Positions 45,238 through 54,365 of a stretch of 64,000 nucleotides of DNA are shown here, one piece after another. A program made the translations under genes and the position numbers. Under the pieces are notes generated by a model, which saw nothing but the letters and a program-made list of their open reading frames with translations, had not been told where the DNA came from and searched no databases. The stretch spans positions 230,570 to 294,569 of the forward strand of contig NZ_LWLS01000083.1 of NCBI RefSeq assembly GCF_001905095.1. The letters run 5' to 3'. The DNA comes from Micromonospora sp. CB01531. GTDB lineage: Bacteria; Actinomycetota; Actinomycetes; Mycobacteriales; Micromonosporaceae. Every line of letters starts with the position of its first letter. Position 1 is the stretch's first letter.

Positions 45238-45435
45238 AAGGTGAAGAAGCTGTGCCGGCAGGTCGAGGTGAGCCAGCCGCTGGACGAACTGATCCGACGG
45301 CTCAACCAGGCAGTTCGTGGCTGGTGCGCCTACTTCCGGCCCGGCGTGTCGTCAGCGACCTTCGCCTATCTCAGCCACTACCTGTGGCAACGAGTATGGC
45401 GATGGCTGCGATCCAAACACCGCCGGGCCACCTGG
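45238..45435 (+). pseudogene. Group II intron reverse transcriptase/maturase, C-terminal fragment, part 1
   Basis: LDELIRRLNQAVRGWCAYFRP and YLSHYLWQRVWRWLRSKHRRA are the maturase/thumb region of bacterial group II intron proteins. The polymerase domain is missing. The fragment is interrupted at 45435 by the IS256-family element and continues at 46854. Confidence 0.87.
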
Positions 45436-46853
45436 GGTTGCGTCCAGGGAAGTGGTGTACGACTTGCCCGTGATGGGCGTGTTGCGTAGATGAGAGACGG
45501 CCATCGCGTCGATCCTTCAAGACGACCAAGTCAGAGAAGGAAGAGAGAACGCGATGGCCGCATCTGAGAGTGTGAACCCTGTTGACCTGCTGCGCGAGCA
45601 GATCGAGGGCGCGTCGCCGGACGTGTTGCAGGCGATGGTCAAGACCTTCGCCCAGGCGTTGATGTCCGCCGAGGCCGACGCGATCTGCGGGGCCGGTTAC
45701 GGGCAGCGCAGCGACGAGCGGGTGAACTCCCGCAATGGTTACCGGCAGCGGGAATGGGACACCCGTGCGGGGACGATCGACCTGGCGATCCCGAAACTGC
45801 GCTCGGGCAGCTACTTCCCGGACTGGTTGTTGACGCACCGCCGGCGGGCGGAGCAGGCCCTGGTGTCGGTGGTGGCGACCTCCTATCTGCTCGGGGTGTC
45901 GACGCGGCGGGTGGAGAAGCTGGTCGAGCAGCTCGGGATCCGGCAGCTGTCGAAGTCGCAGGTGTCGGAGATGGCCGCCCACCTGGACGCCCAGGTCGAG
46001 GCGTTCCGCAACCGGCCCCTGGACTCAGGCCATTACACGTTCGTGTGGATGGACGCGTTGACGATGAAGGTCCGTGAAGCAGGCCGCACCGTCAACGTCC
46101 ACGCCCTGATCGCCGTCGGTGTCAACGCTGACGGTCAACGCGAGGTCCTCGGTCTCGACGTCGCCTCCGACGAGGACGGCGCCGGCTGGCTGGCGTTCCT
46201 ACGGTCGTTGACCGCCCGCGGCCTGACCGGCGTCCGTCTGGTCATCTCCGACGCCCACGCCGGCCTTGTCCAAGCCATTGGTGTCGCCCTGCCTGGCGCG
46301 TCCTGGCAACGCTGCCGCACCCACTACCTGCGCAACCTGCTGACGAAGGTGCCGAAGTCGGCGCAGCCATGGATCGCCACGTTGGTGCGCACGATCTTCG
46401 ACCAGCCCGACGGCGACGCCGTCCAGGCGCAGTTCCAACGGGTCGTGGCCACGATCGAGGCGAAGTTCCCCGCCGCGGCCGCCCACCTCGACGACGCCCG
46501 CGCCGACCTGCTCGCCTTCACCGGCTTCCCGCAACAGATCTGGCGCCAGATCTGGTCGAACAACCCCAACGAACGACTCAACAAGGAGATCCGCCGCCGC
46601 ACCGACGTCGTCGGGATCTTCCCCGACCGCGACGCCGTCATCCGCCTCGTCGGTGCCGTCCTTGCCGAACAACACGACGAATGGACCGAAGGCCGCCGCT
46701 ACTTCGCCCTCGACATCCTCGCCAAATCCCGAACGATCATCATCCAACCCGACCAACACGCCAGCGACCAAAACGACCCCACCCCGATCGCCGCATAACA
46801 TCAAACCGGATCCCGCGATGGCCGTCTCCTACACCACCAACGCGGACGCGACC
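45436..46853 (+). mobile_element. Complete IS256-family insertion sequence
   Basis: 1418 bp. Ends are GGTTGCGTCC and, inverted, GGTCGCGTCC, with further imperfect match (GTGGTGTA). An 8-bp target duplication CCACCTGG flanks it (45428-45435 and 46854-46861), as this family produces. Carries one intact transposase gene, so it is a recent insertion into the group II intron remnant. Confidence 0.9.
45554..46798 (+). CDS. IS256-family transposase
   Basis: 414 residues, full length. DDE residues: Asp in FVWMDALTMKVRE, Asp in VRLVISDAHAGL, Glu in NPNERLNKEIRRR; the C-x-x-H-like RCRTHYLRNLL motif between them is also family-typical. AGAAGGAAGAGAGAACGCG precedes ATG 45554. No frameshift or internal stop; likely active. 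Confidence 0.96.
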   Translation: MAASESVNPVDLLREQIEGASPDVLQAMVKTFAQALMSAEADAICGAGYGQRSDERVNSRNGYRQREWDTRAGTIDLAIPKLRSGSYFPDWLLTHRRRAEQALVSVVATSYLLGVSTRRVEKLVEQLGIRQLSKSQVSEMAAHLDAQVEAFRNRPLDSGHYTFVWMDALTMKVREAGRTVNVHALIAVGVNADGQREVLGLDVASDEDGAGWLAFLRSLTARGLTGVRLVISDAHAGLVQAIGVALPGASWQRCRTHYLRNLLTKVPKSAQPWIATLVRTIFDQPDGDAVQAQFQRVVATIEAKFPAAAAHLDDARADLLAFTGFPQQIWRQIWSNNPNERLNKEIRRRTDVVGIFPDRDAVIRLVGAVLAEQHDEWTEGRRYFALDILAKSRTIIIQPDQHASDQNDPTPIAA

Positions 46854-46999
46854 CCACCTGGAAGGAACTACGCCGTCGTTACTGCGGCGGCGGCTGGTGG
46901 CCCCGCGGGCAGCGGGAACTGTTCGACCCCGAGAAGCTGGGAACCACCCGGTATCGCTACCGCGGATCGATCATCCCGTCGCCCTGGCCGACCGCCTGA
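46854..46999 (+). pseudogene. Group II intron maturase, C-terminal fragment, part 2
   Basis: Resumes in frame with part 1 after the IS256 element (joined at the target duplication): TWKELRRRYCGGGWWP-like sequence, then GTTRYRYRGSIIPSPWP and stop TGA at 46997-46999, the usual end of class C/B actinobacterial intron proteins. Confidence 0.85.
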
Positions 47000-47032
47000 C
47001 GAGGAACAACACGGAACAACGGGTCCTGTGGA

Positions 47033-47124
47033 GAGCCCGGTGCGCTGAAAGGCGCACGCCGGGTTCGGGAAGCGGCCCGGGAAAACGGACCAGCCCCACG
47101 GCTGGCACCGCGACCCGGGCCGAC
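47033..47124 (+). ncRNA. Group II intron domains V and VI, 3' end of intron
   Basis: Domain V is a 34-nt hairpin at 47033-47066 beginning GAGCCCGGTGCG, loop GAAA, and ending GCCGGGTTC. Domain VI has the stem CGGCCCGGG (47073-47081) / CCCGGGCCG (47114-47122) with an unpaired A at 47113 as the candidate branch point. The intron should end in AC at 47123-47124. The catalytic 5' domains are gone, so it cannot splice alone. Confidence 0.8.
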
Positions 47125-48216
47125 TTCACGGTCGGGGCCGCGATGACGGTCGGTTCGGCGCTCGGCGCACCACTGCTCGGCCGGCTGGTCGACCGGCGTG
47201 GCCTGCGGCCGATGCTGCTGCTGACCACGGCGGTCTCGGCGTTGTTCTGGGGGACGGCGCCGGTCCTGCCGTACCCGGTGCTGCTCGGCGTCGCGTTCGT
47301 CGGCGGGCTGCTAACCCTCCCGGTCTTCTCCGTGGTCCGGCAGTCGATCGCCGCGCTGGTCCCGCCGACCCAGCGCCGTCAGGCGTACGCGCTGGACTCG
47401 ATGTCGGTCGAACTCGGCTTCATGATCGGGCCGGCGGGGGCGGTGGCCCTGGCCACCAGTGTCTCGCCCACCCTGACCATGTACGCCGTCGGCGGCGGCA
47501 TCGTGCTGGCCGGACTCACCCTGCTGGTGCTCAACCCGCCGACCGGAGCCCGGGACGAGGAGACGACGTCTGGGCAGCCGCTGCCCCGCCGGCAGTGGCT
47601 GACCCCACGGCTGATCGGGCTGCTCGCCGGTGGCGCGGCCAGCACGCTGGTAATCGCCGGCAACGATGTGACGGTGGTGGCGGTGCTGCGTGACGCCGGT
47701 CAGGTCGACCGGGCCGGTGTGGTGCCGGCGCTCTGGGCCTCGTACTCGTTGGTCGGCGGCTTCACCTACGGTGCGCTGTCCCGCCCGGTGCCGTCGCTGA
47801 CCCTCACCCTGGTCCTCGGTCTGGTCACCATTCCGATCGGTCTGGGCAGCGGCGAGTGGTGGCTACTGGCCCTGGTGCTGCTGCCGTCCGGGGCGCTCAC
47901 CGCGCCGACCGTAGCCGCCACCGCCGACGCGGTGAGCCGGCTGGTGCCGGCGAGCGTGCGGGGTGAGGCGATGGGCCTGCACGGCTCGGCGATGACGGTG
48001 GGGCTGGCGCTCGGCGCCCCGCTGGCCGGGGCGGTGATCGATGCCTCCGCACCGGCCTGGGGCTTCGCCGCGACGGGCCTGCTCGGCGCGCTGATCGCGC
48101 TGGCCGTGCTGCCGACCGAGTTGCGGCACCGGCGTTCCGACGCCGCCGCCGAAGCCACCATCACCCCCACCGCCGCTCCCACGCCCGATTCCGCCTCCGC
48201 TCGATCAGCGGTCTAG
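47125..48216 (+). pseudogene. MFS transporter, 5'-truncated by the group II intron
   Basis: Coding resumes exactly after the intron end: FTVGAAMTVGSALGAPLLGRLVDRRG is the loop 2-3 motif of an MFS efflux-type transporter, followed by about ten membrane helices and a Thr/Pro-rich tail ending at 48216. The first membrane segments are absent, so no functional transporter is made. Its relatives are drug or sugar efflux pumps. Confidence 0.85.
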
Positions 48217-48282
48217 ACGAGTGAGTCCGTAAGGTCCATGCGGGCCGACTCCGAGCTGTCACTCGGGACAAGGAGGATACGA

Positions 48283-49227
48283 GTGGATGCCGCAGAATGG
48301 TTCGGTCTCGACCACGCCGACGCGCGGCAGCACGCGGCCTTGATCGCTGATGATCTTGGGGTGGGCCTGACCGAGGTCCGATGGCACGAGTTCGCCGGGC
48401 GGCGAGCGCCCGTCGCGATCTTCGACGTCGACGGCGCGCCGTTCGCGCTCGTTCCCGGTGGGGAGACGACCGTGGGCTTCGACGCCGACCGGTTCGCGCC
48501 CGACGCGCGGCAGCGACGCAGCTTCTCGGTAAGAGCTGACCAGCTCAACGTCGCTGACGACATTCACGCGTACGTCGCCGCGATGACCTCGCGCTCTCGT
48601 CCGGTCGTGCTGCCGTCACTGCTGGTCAGCGTGGCGGCGATCGACGCCGCGGCGGTCCCGGCGCCGGTCGACGACCCGCTGGTGGTCCAGTTGGTCGCCG
48701 ACGCGCGTGCCGCCCACGGCGGTCCGAGCGGTCCGGGAGCCCGCCAGGTGACGTCGGCGGGTCGGGCCGCTGCCGTCGTCGGCGACGACTGGACGGTCGA
48801 GCGGGCATGGTTCATCCGGACTCCGAGCCACACGGAGATCGTCGAGCGCCTGGCGGCTCGGGGGCAGCGGCTGCTGACCGCCGACGAGTGGGAGCACGCG
48901 TGCGGTGCCGGCGCCAAGACGCTGTGGCGGTGGGGCGACCGCGAGCCGGACGGCCCCCCTCATGTCCCGGCTACCGGACTGCACCGAGAGGGGAACCTCT
49001 TCGGGCTGCGGATCGGCCAGAACCCGTACGACGACGAGTGGACTGCCGAGCCTGGCGTGGTGCGCGGCGGCGACGGCGGAAGCATGGCGCACTCAGGCAT
49101 CGGTGGTTTCCCCGCCTGGCTGACCCTGGCGACAGCATACCGGGACGCTCACCACGAGGAATTCGTGCGCACGGACGGGGACCTGCTCGACCGGGTGCTG
49201 GTCAGACCGGCCATCCCAGTGCGATAG
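48283..49227 (+). CDS. SUMF1/FGE-fold protein
   Basis: 314 residues. The C-terminal half has the formylglycine-generating-enzyme/SUMF1 signature: RLLTADEWEHACGAGAKTLWRWGD, NLFGLRIGQNPYDDEW and VVRGGDGG. The paired Cys near the C-terminus that FGE uses on sulfatases are not present (LTLATAYRD), so it is more likely a non-FGE member such as a C-type-lectin-like or EgtB/PvdO-type protein. GTG 48283 follows AGGAGGATACGA; ATG 48238 would add 15 residues with no site. Cargo next to the truncated MFS gene; function unknown. Confidence 0.72.
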   Translation: MDAAEWFGLDHADARQHAALIADDLGVGLTEVRWHEFAGRRAPVAIFDVDGAPFALVPGGETTVGFDADRFAPDARQRRSFSVRADQLNVADDIHAYVAAMTSRSRPVVLPSLLVSVAAIDAAAVPAPVDDPLVVQLVADARAAHGGPSGPGARQVTSAGRAAAVVGDDWTVERAWFIRTPSHTEIVERLAARGQRLLTADEWEHACGAGAKTLWRWGDREPDGPPHVPATGLHREGNLFGLRIGQNPYDDEWTAEPGVVRGGDGGSMAHSGIGGFPAWLTLATAYRDAHHEEFVRTDGDLLDRVLVRPAIPVR

Positions 49228-49379
49228 CCGGCCGGGCTGTTCCACCTGCCCCGGTGCCGCCGGCGGGCCGGCCCCGGCCGCTGCCCGGTCGGCCAAGGGC
49301 TGCCGGTCGTGCTCGAGGACGCGGGGCCGTCCATGGTCGACAAGGAGAACGAGGTGCGCATCGAGGGCCGTACCGCCCT

Positions 49380-50220
49380 GGCTCTGTTGCGTTCGGCGTA
49401 AGCGTGATCGATTATCGGCTTGACTGGTGTGGTCAGGCTGGGCCGGTGAGGTCGTCATCTCGTTCCCGGTCCTGGTCCCCGCCGCCGTCGGCGTTCGCCG
49501 GCTACCGGTTCCCGCCCGAGGTGATCGTTCTCGCGGTCCGCTGGTACCTACGCTTCAATCTGTCCTACCGGGACGTGGAGGAACTGCTCATCGAGCGTGG
49601 TGTCGAGGTGGACCACGTCACGGTCTTCCGCTGGGTACAGCGGTTCACCCCGCTGCTGACCGACGCTGCCCGGTTCTGTCGCCGCTCGCCAGGTGACCGC
49701 TGGTTCGTTGACGAGACGTACGTCAAGGTCAACGGTGTCTGGCGGTATGTGTACCGGGCTGTCGACCAGTACGGTCAGGTGATCGATGTGCTCGTCTCGG
49801 CCCGGCGGGACGCCGCCGCAGCCCGGCGATTCTTCCGCCGGGCGTTGGCCACACTGAAGGTGACCCCCAGCGAGGTGGTCACCGACGCTGCGACGGTCTA
49901 CCCCCGCGTGCTCGACGAGCTGGTCCCGTCCGCGTGGCATCACGTCGAGCGGTACGCCAACAACCCGATCGAGTCCGACCACAGCCTGCTCAAACACCGG
50001 CTCAAACCGATGCGCGGGCTACGCAACGACCCCACCGCACAAACGATCATCGCCGGCGACGCCTTCGTTCAGAACCTCCGCCGCGGACACTACGAACTCG
50101 CCACCGACACTCCGCCGACGAGGCGGATAGCCGCAGCGTTCACCGAAATTGCCTCGGCCATCTGACCAGTGATCCCGTCGCAGCCCAGCGCGTCCACAGA
50201 TCCTCAAACGCAACAGCGCC
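49380..50220 (+). mobile_element. IS6-family insertion sequence
   Basis: 841 bp with terminal inverted repeats GGCTCTGTTGCGTT (left, 49380) and GGCGCTGTTGCGTT (inverted right, ends 50220). No target duplication is visible in the flanks, so it may mark a deletion or cointegrate junction. It abuts the S8 protease fragment. Confidence 0.82.
49404..50165 (+). CDS. IS6-family transposase
   Basis: 253 residues. FAGYRFPPEVIVLAVRWYLRF N-terminus, HTH VDHVTVFRWVQRF, and the DDE triad: WFVDETYVKV, VVTDAATVYP, NNPIESDHSLLK. GTG 49404 starts near the left inverted repeat. No frameshift; probably active. Confidence 0.92.
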   Translation: MIDYRLDWCGQAGPVRSSSRSRSWSPPPSAFAGYRFPPEVIVLAVRWYLRFNLSYRDVEELLIERGVEVDHVTVFRWVQRFTPLLTDAARFCRRSPGDRWFVDETYVKVNGVWRYVYRAVDQYGQVIDVLVSARRDAAAARRFFRRALATLKVTPSEVVTDAATVYPRVLDELVPSAWHHVERYANNPIESDHSLLKHRLKPMRGLRNDPTAQTIIAGDAFVQNLRRGHYELATDTPPTRRIAAAFTEIASAI

Positions 50221-50580
50221 GGTTCATCGTCTGGTAGTCGACGCCGGTGGTCGCCGGGTCGTCCAGCCGCAGGATCGCCGAGTGGGCGCCCGGCGTCGCC
50301 GGGTTGACCGCTACCTCCACGTCGACCGGCTTGTTCAGTGGCAGGGCCACCGAGGTGCCGGAGGAGAAGGTGCCGTCGTTGCCGACCCAGGACAGGTCGT
50401 AGGTGATCGCCTTCGACCCGCCGGTGGTGCGGGTGAAGGTGTAGGTGCGGGTGTATTTGCGGCCCACCGTGACGCCTTCACGGTCGTGGATGCCGACGCC
50501 GGGGGTGGCGAGGAAGCCGGACAGCACGGTGTTCACGTGTTGGTGCCCGGCCCGCTGTTGCCGGCCGAGATGAACATTTG
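50221..50580 (-). pseudogene. S8 (subtilisin-like) protease, internal fragment
   Basis: Minus-strand frame with MFISAGNSGPGTNT, the oxyanion-hole Asn region of subtilases, then TPGVGIHDREGVTVGR and a beta-rich segment (VDVEVAVNPATPGAHSAILRL). A frame change occurs near 50535. Both ends are missing: the IS6 element cuts one side and the nuclease tip adjoins the other. Confidence 0.72.
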
Positions 50581-50787
50581 GTGCCGTTGTACCCGAACGC
50601 CAACCGCAACGAAATGAAAGGCTACGAGAACCAGATTGCGGCTTCTATCAACGCTGGCAACACCGTCTACTATACGGCGACGCCCAATTACATCGGCGAG
50701 AATCCGATCCCGATAAGCATTACCATGGAGGCGTGGACTTCGAGCGGTGCGTCGGTAGTCAGTGTGTCGATCCTCAACATACCGTGA
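50578..50787 (+). pseudogene. Orphan DNA/RNA non-specific endonuclease tip of a polymorphic toxin
   Basis: 69 codons: NMVPLYPNANRNEMKGYEN-like start, then NTVYYTATPNYIG and a strand-rich end. This matches the C-terminal part of endonuclease domains at the tips of RHS/polymorphic toxins. No RHS body precedes it, so it is a displaced cassette. It ends with TGA overlapping the following gene's possible GTG (GTGA), as toxin-immunity pairs often do. Confidence 0.72.
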
Positions 50788-50810
50788 CTGTGAAGGGCCA
50801 GAAGACCACA

Positions 50811-51404
50811 ATGAAATGGATAGACCGGATCGTCGAAGAGACGGAATGGCACCAGGAACCCGAGGGTCCTGGATGGGAGCAGGTGGAGGCCGAACTCGGC
50901 GTTGCGTTGCCTACCGACTTCAAAGAGTTGAGTCGGCGATTCGTGCCTGGATCGTTCTCGGGATACCTTAGTCTCCTGCGGCCGACGGATGAGCACGACG
51001 AACAGCCGCTGCTGTCGATGTGGTCCGGCAGTAGGCAGTCGGCGGCCATGAATGAGTTCGTCGCGCAGATGTACGCCCCCTACGGAATCTACGGTACGGA
51101 GACGGGCCAGGGGCTGATTCAGTGGGGCTCCGATATGACCGAGGGGGACCAATTCTGGCTGGCGGACCGTTCTGTAGATCCGGACCGGTGGCCGGTGATC
51201 TCCCGAAAGGAGTCCGGTGAGCCGTGGCACCGGTTCGACATGCCGACCGCGGAGTTCATCTACCGGATGATCGCGGACCCGGAGTTCAAGCCGTTCACGA
51301 TCGCCAATCCGCCACGGCGGGCCTTCTACCTGCCGTACTGGGCGCCGTATCCGCCCAGCGCTGAGGAGTGGGAGGCGCTGAGCGACCGGAATCGGCGGAA
51401 CTGA
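50811..51404 (+). CDS. SMI1/KNR4 (SUKH)-family immunity protein
   Basis: 197 residues: WEQVEAELGVALPTDFKELSRRFVPGSFSGYLSL is the SUKH N-terminal core. SUKH proteins are immunity factors for many nuclease toxins (established for polymorphic toxins). GTG 50784 would overlap the toxin tip stop; ATG 50811 gives the usual N-terminus MKWIDRIVEET. It should neutralise the adjacent nuclease tip; now mostly an orphan immunity gene that could still protect against relatives. Confidence 0.85.
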   Translation: MKWIDRIVEETEWHQEPEGPGWEQVEAELGVALPTDFKELSRRFVPGSFSGYLSLLRPTDEHDEQPLLSMWSGSRQSAAMNEFVAQMYAPYGIYGTETGQGLIQWGSDMTEGDQFWLADRSVDPDRWPVISRKESGEPWHRFDMPTAEFIYRMIADPEFKPFTIANPPRRAFYLPYWAPYPPSAEEWEALSDRNRRN

Positions 51405-51439
51405 AGTGACGTCAGCCCCGGGCCTTAACCTAACCTCGA

Positions 51440-53097
51440 TGATTCGCCGGTGACATCTGCCGGCTTGGCCAGGCCGTGTTGATCGAATGGCATTGATGGC
51501 TGTTGCGGTCTGGGTGTGCTGGTGGGCCGCCTGTCGCGGCGGTGGGCGTGGTCTCCTGGGGTCTCCGGTCGGTGGTCGGGGGCTGAGGTGGCTCAGCCGG
51601 GTGCGGGGATCGCCGCGATTCGGGTGAACGCGGCGGTGAGGTGGGTGGCCCAGGGCCAGGTGGCCGGGATGCGGAGCCAGCGGCGGCGTTGGCCGTGGGT
51701 CAGTCGGGCGGCGGTGTGCAGCAGGCGGTAGCGCAGTCGTTTCGGCTCGGCGGTGGCGAGGTCACCGTCGAGGGCGTGGATTTGCAGCCAGGCGATGAGG
51801 TCCGCGGCGATCGCGGCGGCGACACACCAGGCTTGGTTGATGGCGAACTCGCGGGACGGTAGCCGGCGCAGGCCGGTGTCCTTGGCGCAGCGGATCCGGT
51901 CCTCGACCCGGGCGTGGGCCCGGTGCCGGGCCTCGATCCATTGCAGGGCGCCGGCTTGGGTGTTCGTGATGATCGCGGTGTAGCGCCAGCCGTCACGTTC
52001 CTCGAACAGCGACAACTGCGCGCCGGGGTGCGGGCGTTCCCGACGGACGATGACCCGTGCGCCTTCTGGCCAGCCGGTCAAGGTCAGCAGGCCGGTCAAC
52101 TCGGCGACCTGGGCACCCTCGCGGACACCGCCGTCGGCGGCCAGCGCCGGCGTCCACGCCGTGGCGGGCAGGGCGGTGATGGCGGCGCGTTCGGCGTCGG
52201 TGATCGACCAGCCGATCGAGTATTCGACTCGCCGGCGACGGGTGTTCAGGCTGGTGAGCCAGTCGAGCACCTTGTGGGTAGCGGCGGCGCTGTCACCCCG
52301 GATGAGCAGATGCCGCCGATGCGCGGCGGGCAGCTGCGCGATCGCGTCGGCAAGCACGTCGAGATGATCGGCGGCGGTGTTCGCGCCCGCGTTGCCCGGC
52401 CGCAGCGCGATGGCGAGCATCTCGCCGGTGTTGTCGCAGGTCACCAGGATGGGGTGGAAGCCGTACGTGTGTTTGTAGGTCGGCGCGGCGCCGTCCTTGT
52501 CGCTGTGGGCGAGCACGATCGTGGAGTCCACGTCCAACACGACCACGCCATCGCCGATGCCCCGGCCGGCCGCCCGAGCTGCCGGTGGCCCGCCGAACAG
52601 CTGCCACATCCGGGCCCGGACCTTCGCCCGCGCCGCCGCGATACGCCGCAGCTGGGTCGCGCCGATCTCGTCGAGGGCCCGCCAGACGGTGGTGTCCGAG
52701 GCGACCGGTCCGAACACCTCATGCTGGTGGCGCAGTACATCGATGTCGCAGATCGCCTCACCACCATCGGCGATCATCACGGCCAGATCGACCAGGACTC
52801 GGCCCCGGTCGTGGACCGGCCAGCGCCCCCGACGGGCCAGCCCGGCTGACAATGCGCCGGTCAACCCCGCCCGGTCGGCCAGCATCCGCAGCAGCGCCGC
52901 ACCGACGTGCGACACCACACCCGTTCCGTCCGCGGTGACCCGCAGATCCTTCGACCACGCCGTAAACTGCACCGCGGAAGTGCCTCCCGGGTAGAGATCC
53001 TTGTAGATGTCGCAATCACAAGTTTCCCCTGCCAGCGAGGCACTTTCGTCCATCTACACGCGGTAAGACCCGACAACTTGTCGATCACTGTGAATCA
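51440..53097 (-). mobile_element. IS1380-family insertion sequence (ends approximate)
   Basis: About 1.66 kb. Imperfect inverted termini TGATTCGCCGGTGA (51440) and TGATTCACAGTGA (inverted at 53085-53097) flank a full transposase gene. Target duplication not identified. Confidence 0.65.
51593..53053 (-). CDS. IS1380-family transposase
   Basis: 486 residues. Features: DLAVMIADGGEAICDID, VVVLDVDSTIVLAHSDKDGA (first Asp), LIRGDSAAATHKVLDWL (second Asp) and IEARHRAHARVEDRIRCAKDTGL (Glu region). An alternative GTG 52972 has GGGAGG upstream and would drop 27 residues; family members usually start near there. No disruption. Confidence 0.9.
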   Translation of the reverse strand: MDESASLAGETCDCDIYKDLYPGGTSAVQFTAWSKDLRVTADGTGVVSHVGAALLRMLADRAGLTGALSAGLARRGRWPVHDRGRVLVDLAVMIADGGEAICDIDVLRHQHEVFGPVASDTTVWRALDEIGATQLRRIAAARAKVRARMWQLFGGPPAARAAGRGIGDGVVVLDVDSTIVLAHSDKDGAAPTYKHTYGFHPILVTCDNTGEMLAIALRPGNAGANTAADHLDVLADAIAQLPAAHRRHLLIRGDSAAATHKVLDWLTSLNTRRRRVEYSIGWSITDAERAAITALPATAWTPALAADGGVREGAQVAELTGLLTLTGWPEGARVIVRRERPHPGAQLSLFEERDGWRYTAIITNTQAGALQWIEARHRAHARVEDRIRCAKDTGLRRLPSREFAINQAWCVAAAIAADLIAWLQIHALDGDLATAEPKRLRYRLLHTAARLTHGQRRRWLRIPATWPWATHLTAAFTRIAAIPAPG

Positions 53098-53434
53098 CCC
53101 GGGCTAAGGGGCAGTGGGTCGTGAACAAACAGTCCCCCCGGGCTGGGCTGGACCTGCCGAGGTCCGCGTCGTTCCAGCTCGGGGGACTGTGCGCATCCCC
53201 TCGTCGGTCCGGGCCGACGGCGGAGAGGCCGCTGCGCGGTGACCCGTACGGCAGCCGCTCCCGGTGCAGGTAGAGGAGGTGCGGCCCCGGTCCTCGTGGC
53301 GGCGGTGCGGGCGAGGCACCCTTCCGGTGGTCGCAGCTCACGGAAAGCGAAACTCGTTCCGAGGGTTATCGGCGAGATCGCTGCAGTGGAGGCCGGGAAT
53401 GGCGGCCCGGCCCCGTCACCTACGCCGCGCTGGC
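53098..53434. other. Gap between IS1380 element and signal-peptidase fragment
   Basis: No credible gene. Open frames on both strands are GC-driven. Perhaps the remains of an excised gene. Confidence 0.5.
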
Positions 53435-53755
53435 TCAAAGCTTGACGATGCCGATCACACTCTTGACGGGCACCGGCCCAAGCTGCGAGGCGTCGTTGGC
53501 CACGCCTCGGTTGTCGCCGAGGAGGTAAAGCTGGCCATCCGGCACAGTGACGGTCTGGATGGCCGCCTGCCCAACTCCCGACTTGTTGATGTAGGGCTCG
53601 TCCACAGCCGTGCCGTTACGGGCGATCCGGCCCCGAGCGTCGCAACAACTGATGATGTCGCCGGGCACCGCGATCACTCGATAGATCCGCGGCTGATCCT
53701 GTCCCTCGGGGCCCCAAGCGGCCGGTGGATTGAACACCACGACGTCACTGATCAA
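53435..53755 (-). pseudogene. S26-type signal peptidase, C-terminal fragment
   Basis: About 106 codons: VVVFNPPAAWG, YRVIAVPGDIISC, PDGQLYLLGDNRGVANDAS and GPVPVKSVIGIV are boxes C to E of type I signal peptidases. The Ser-bearing N-terminal box is missing, and the general-base Lys expected before RVIAVPGD is replaced by Tyr, so this cannot be catalytic. First start codon available is TTG at the truncation. Confidence 0.72.
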
Positions 53756-53885
53756 CGGCTAGCGAAATGCCGAGGCTAACAATTAGGATCGACGCCTCGC
53801 AGCCGCGCCAGCGGCTACGCCGGCGCCGTACCGTGCACTGTGATCGGAACGCGCAGCAGGCGGGACGTGATCCACAGGAGTGCCC

Positions 53886-54365
53886 ATGTCGGCCACGAGC
53901 ACACTGCCGAGCGACCGACCGCGGCCGGTGGCCGCCGCCAGCTGGCTGCTGTACCTGCTCGCTGCCCTGCCGACCCTGTCCGCGCTCTTGCAACTGGTGT
54001 TCCGTGCCGATCCGAAGGCCACCGGCGGTGACGCGTTCATCCTCGTGCCGGGTGCCGTCGTCATCGGTGTGCTGGTCGCGGCGCTCGGCCGCCTCTGCGC
54101 CATGGGCCGGAACGTTGCCCGGGTCGTCGTCTGGCTGATGACGGCCGGAGCGGTTCTCAATATCGTCGCTGTCACGGTGACGGTCCTGCAGCCCGGCAGC
54201 TTCGCCAGCCGGCCTGACTGGTACCCGCCGTTCCTCGTGACGGTGGCCGCGGTGCAGCTCATCGTTTTGGTCGCGGCGTCGATCCTGTTGGCGCTGCCCA
54301 CCGCGCGGCCGTTCTTCCGTCGCCGGATGCCCCAGCCGCCGTCCGTGGCGGCGGCCGGAGGGTAG
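53886..54365 (+). CDS. Small polytopic membrane protein, unknown
   Basis: 159 residues with four membrane segments (ASWLLYLLAALPTLSALLQLV, FILVPGAVVIGVLVAALG, VVVWLMTAGAVLNIVAVTV, LVTVAAVQLIVLVAASILLAL). No family recognised. ATG 53886 follows AGGAGTGCCC. No neighbours to suggest a job. Confidence 0.65.
   Translation: MSATSTLPSDRPRPVAAASWLLYLLAALPTLSALLQLVFRADPKATGGDAFILVPGAVVIGVLVAALGRLCAMGRNVARVVVWLMTAGAVLNIVAVTVTVLQPGSFASRPDWYPPFLVTVAAVQLIVLVAASILLALPTARPFFRRRMPQPPSVAAAGG

Noticed and set aside
49093..49403. Possible small gene between the SUMF1-fold gene and the IS6 element
   Set aside because: Frames on either strand lack ribosome sites and motifs.
53104..53779. Several open frames on both strands around the signal-peptidase fragment
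   Set aside because: Only the minus frame 53435-53755 has family motifs; the others are antisense or unsupported.
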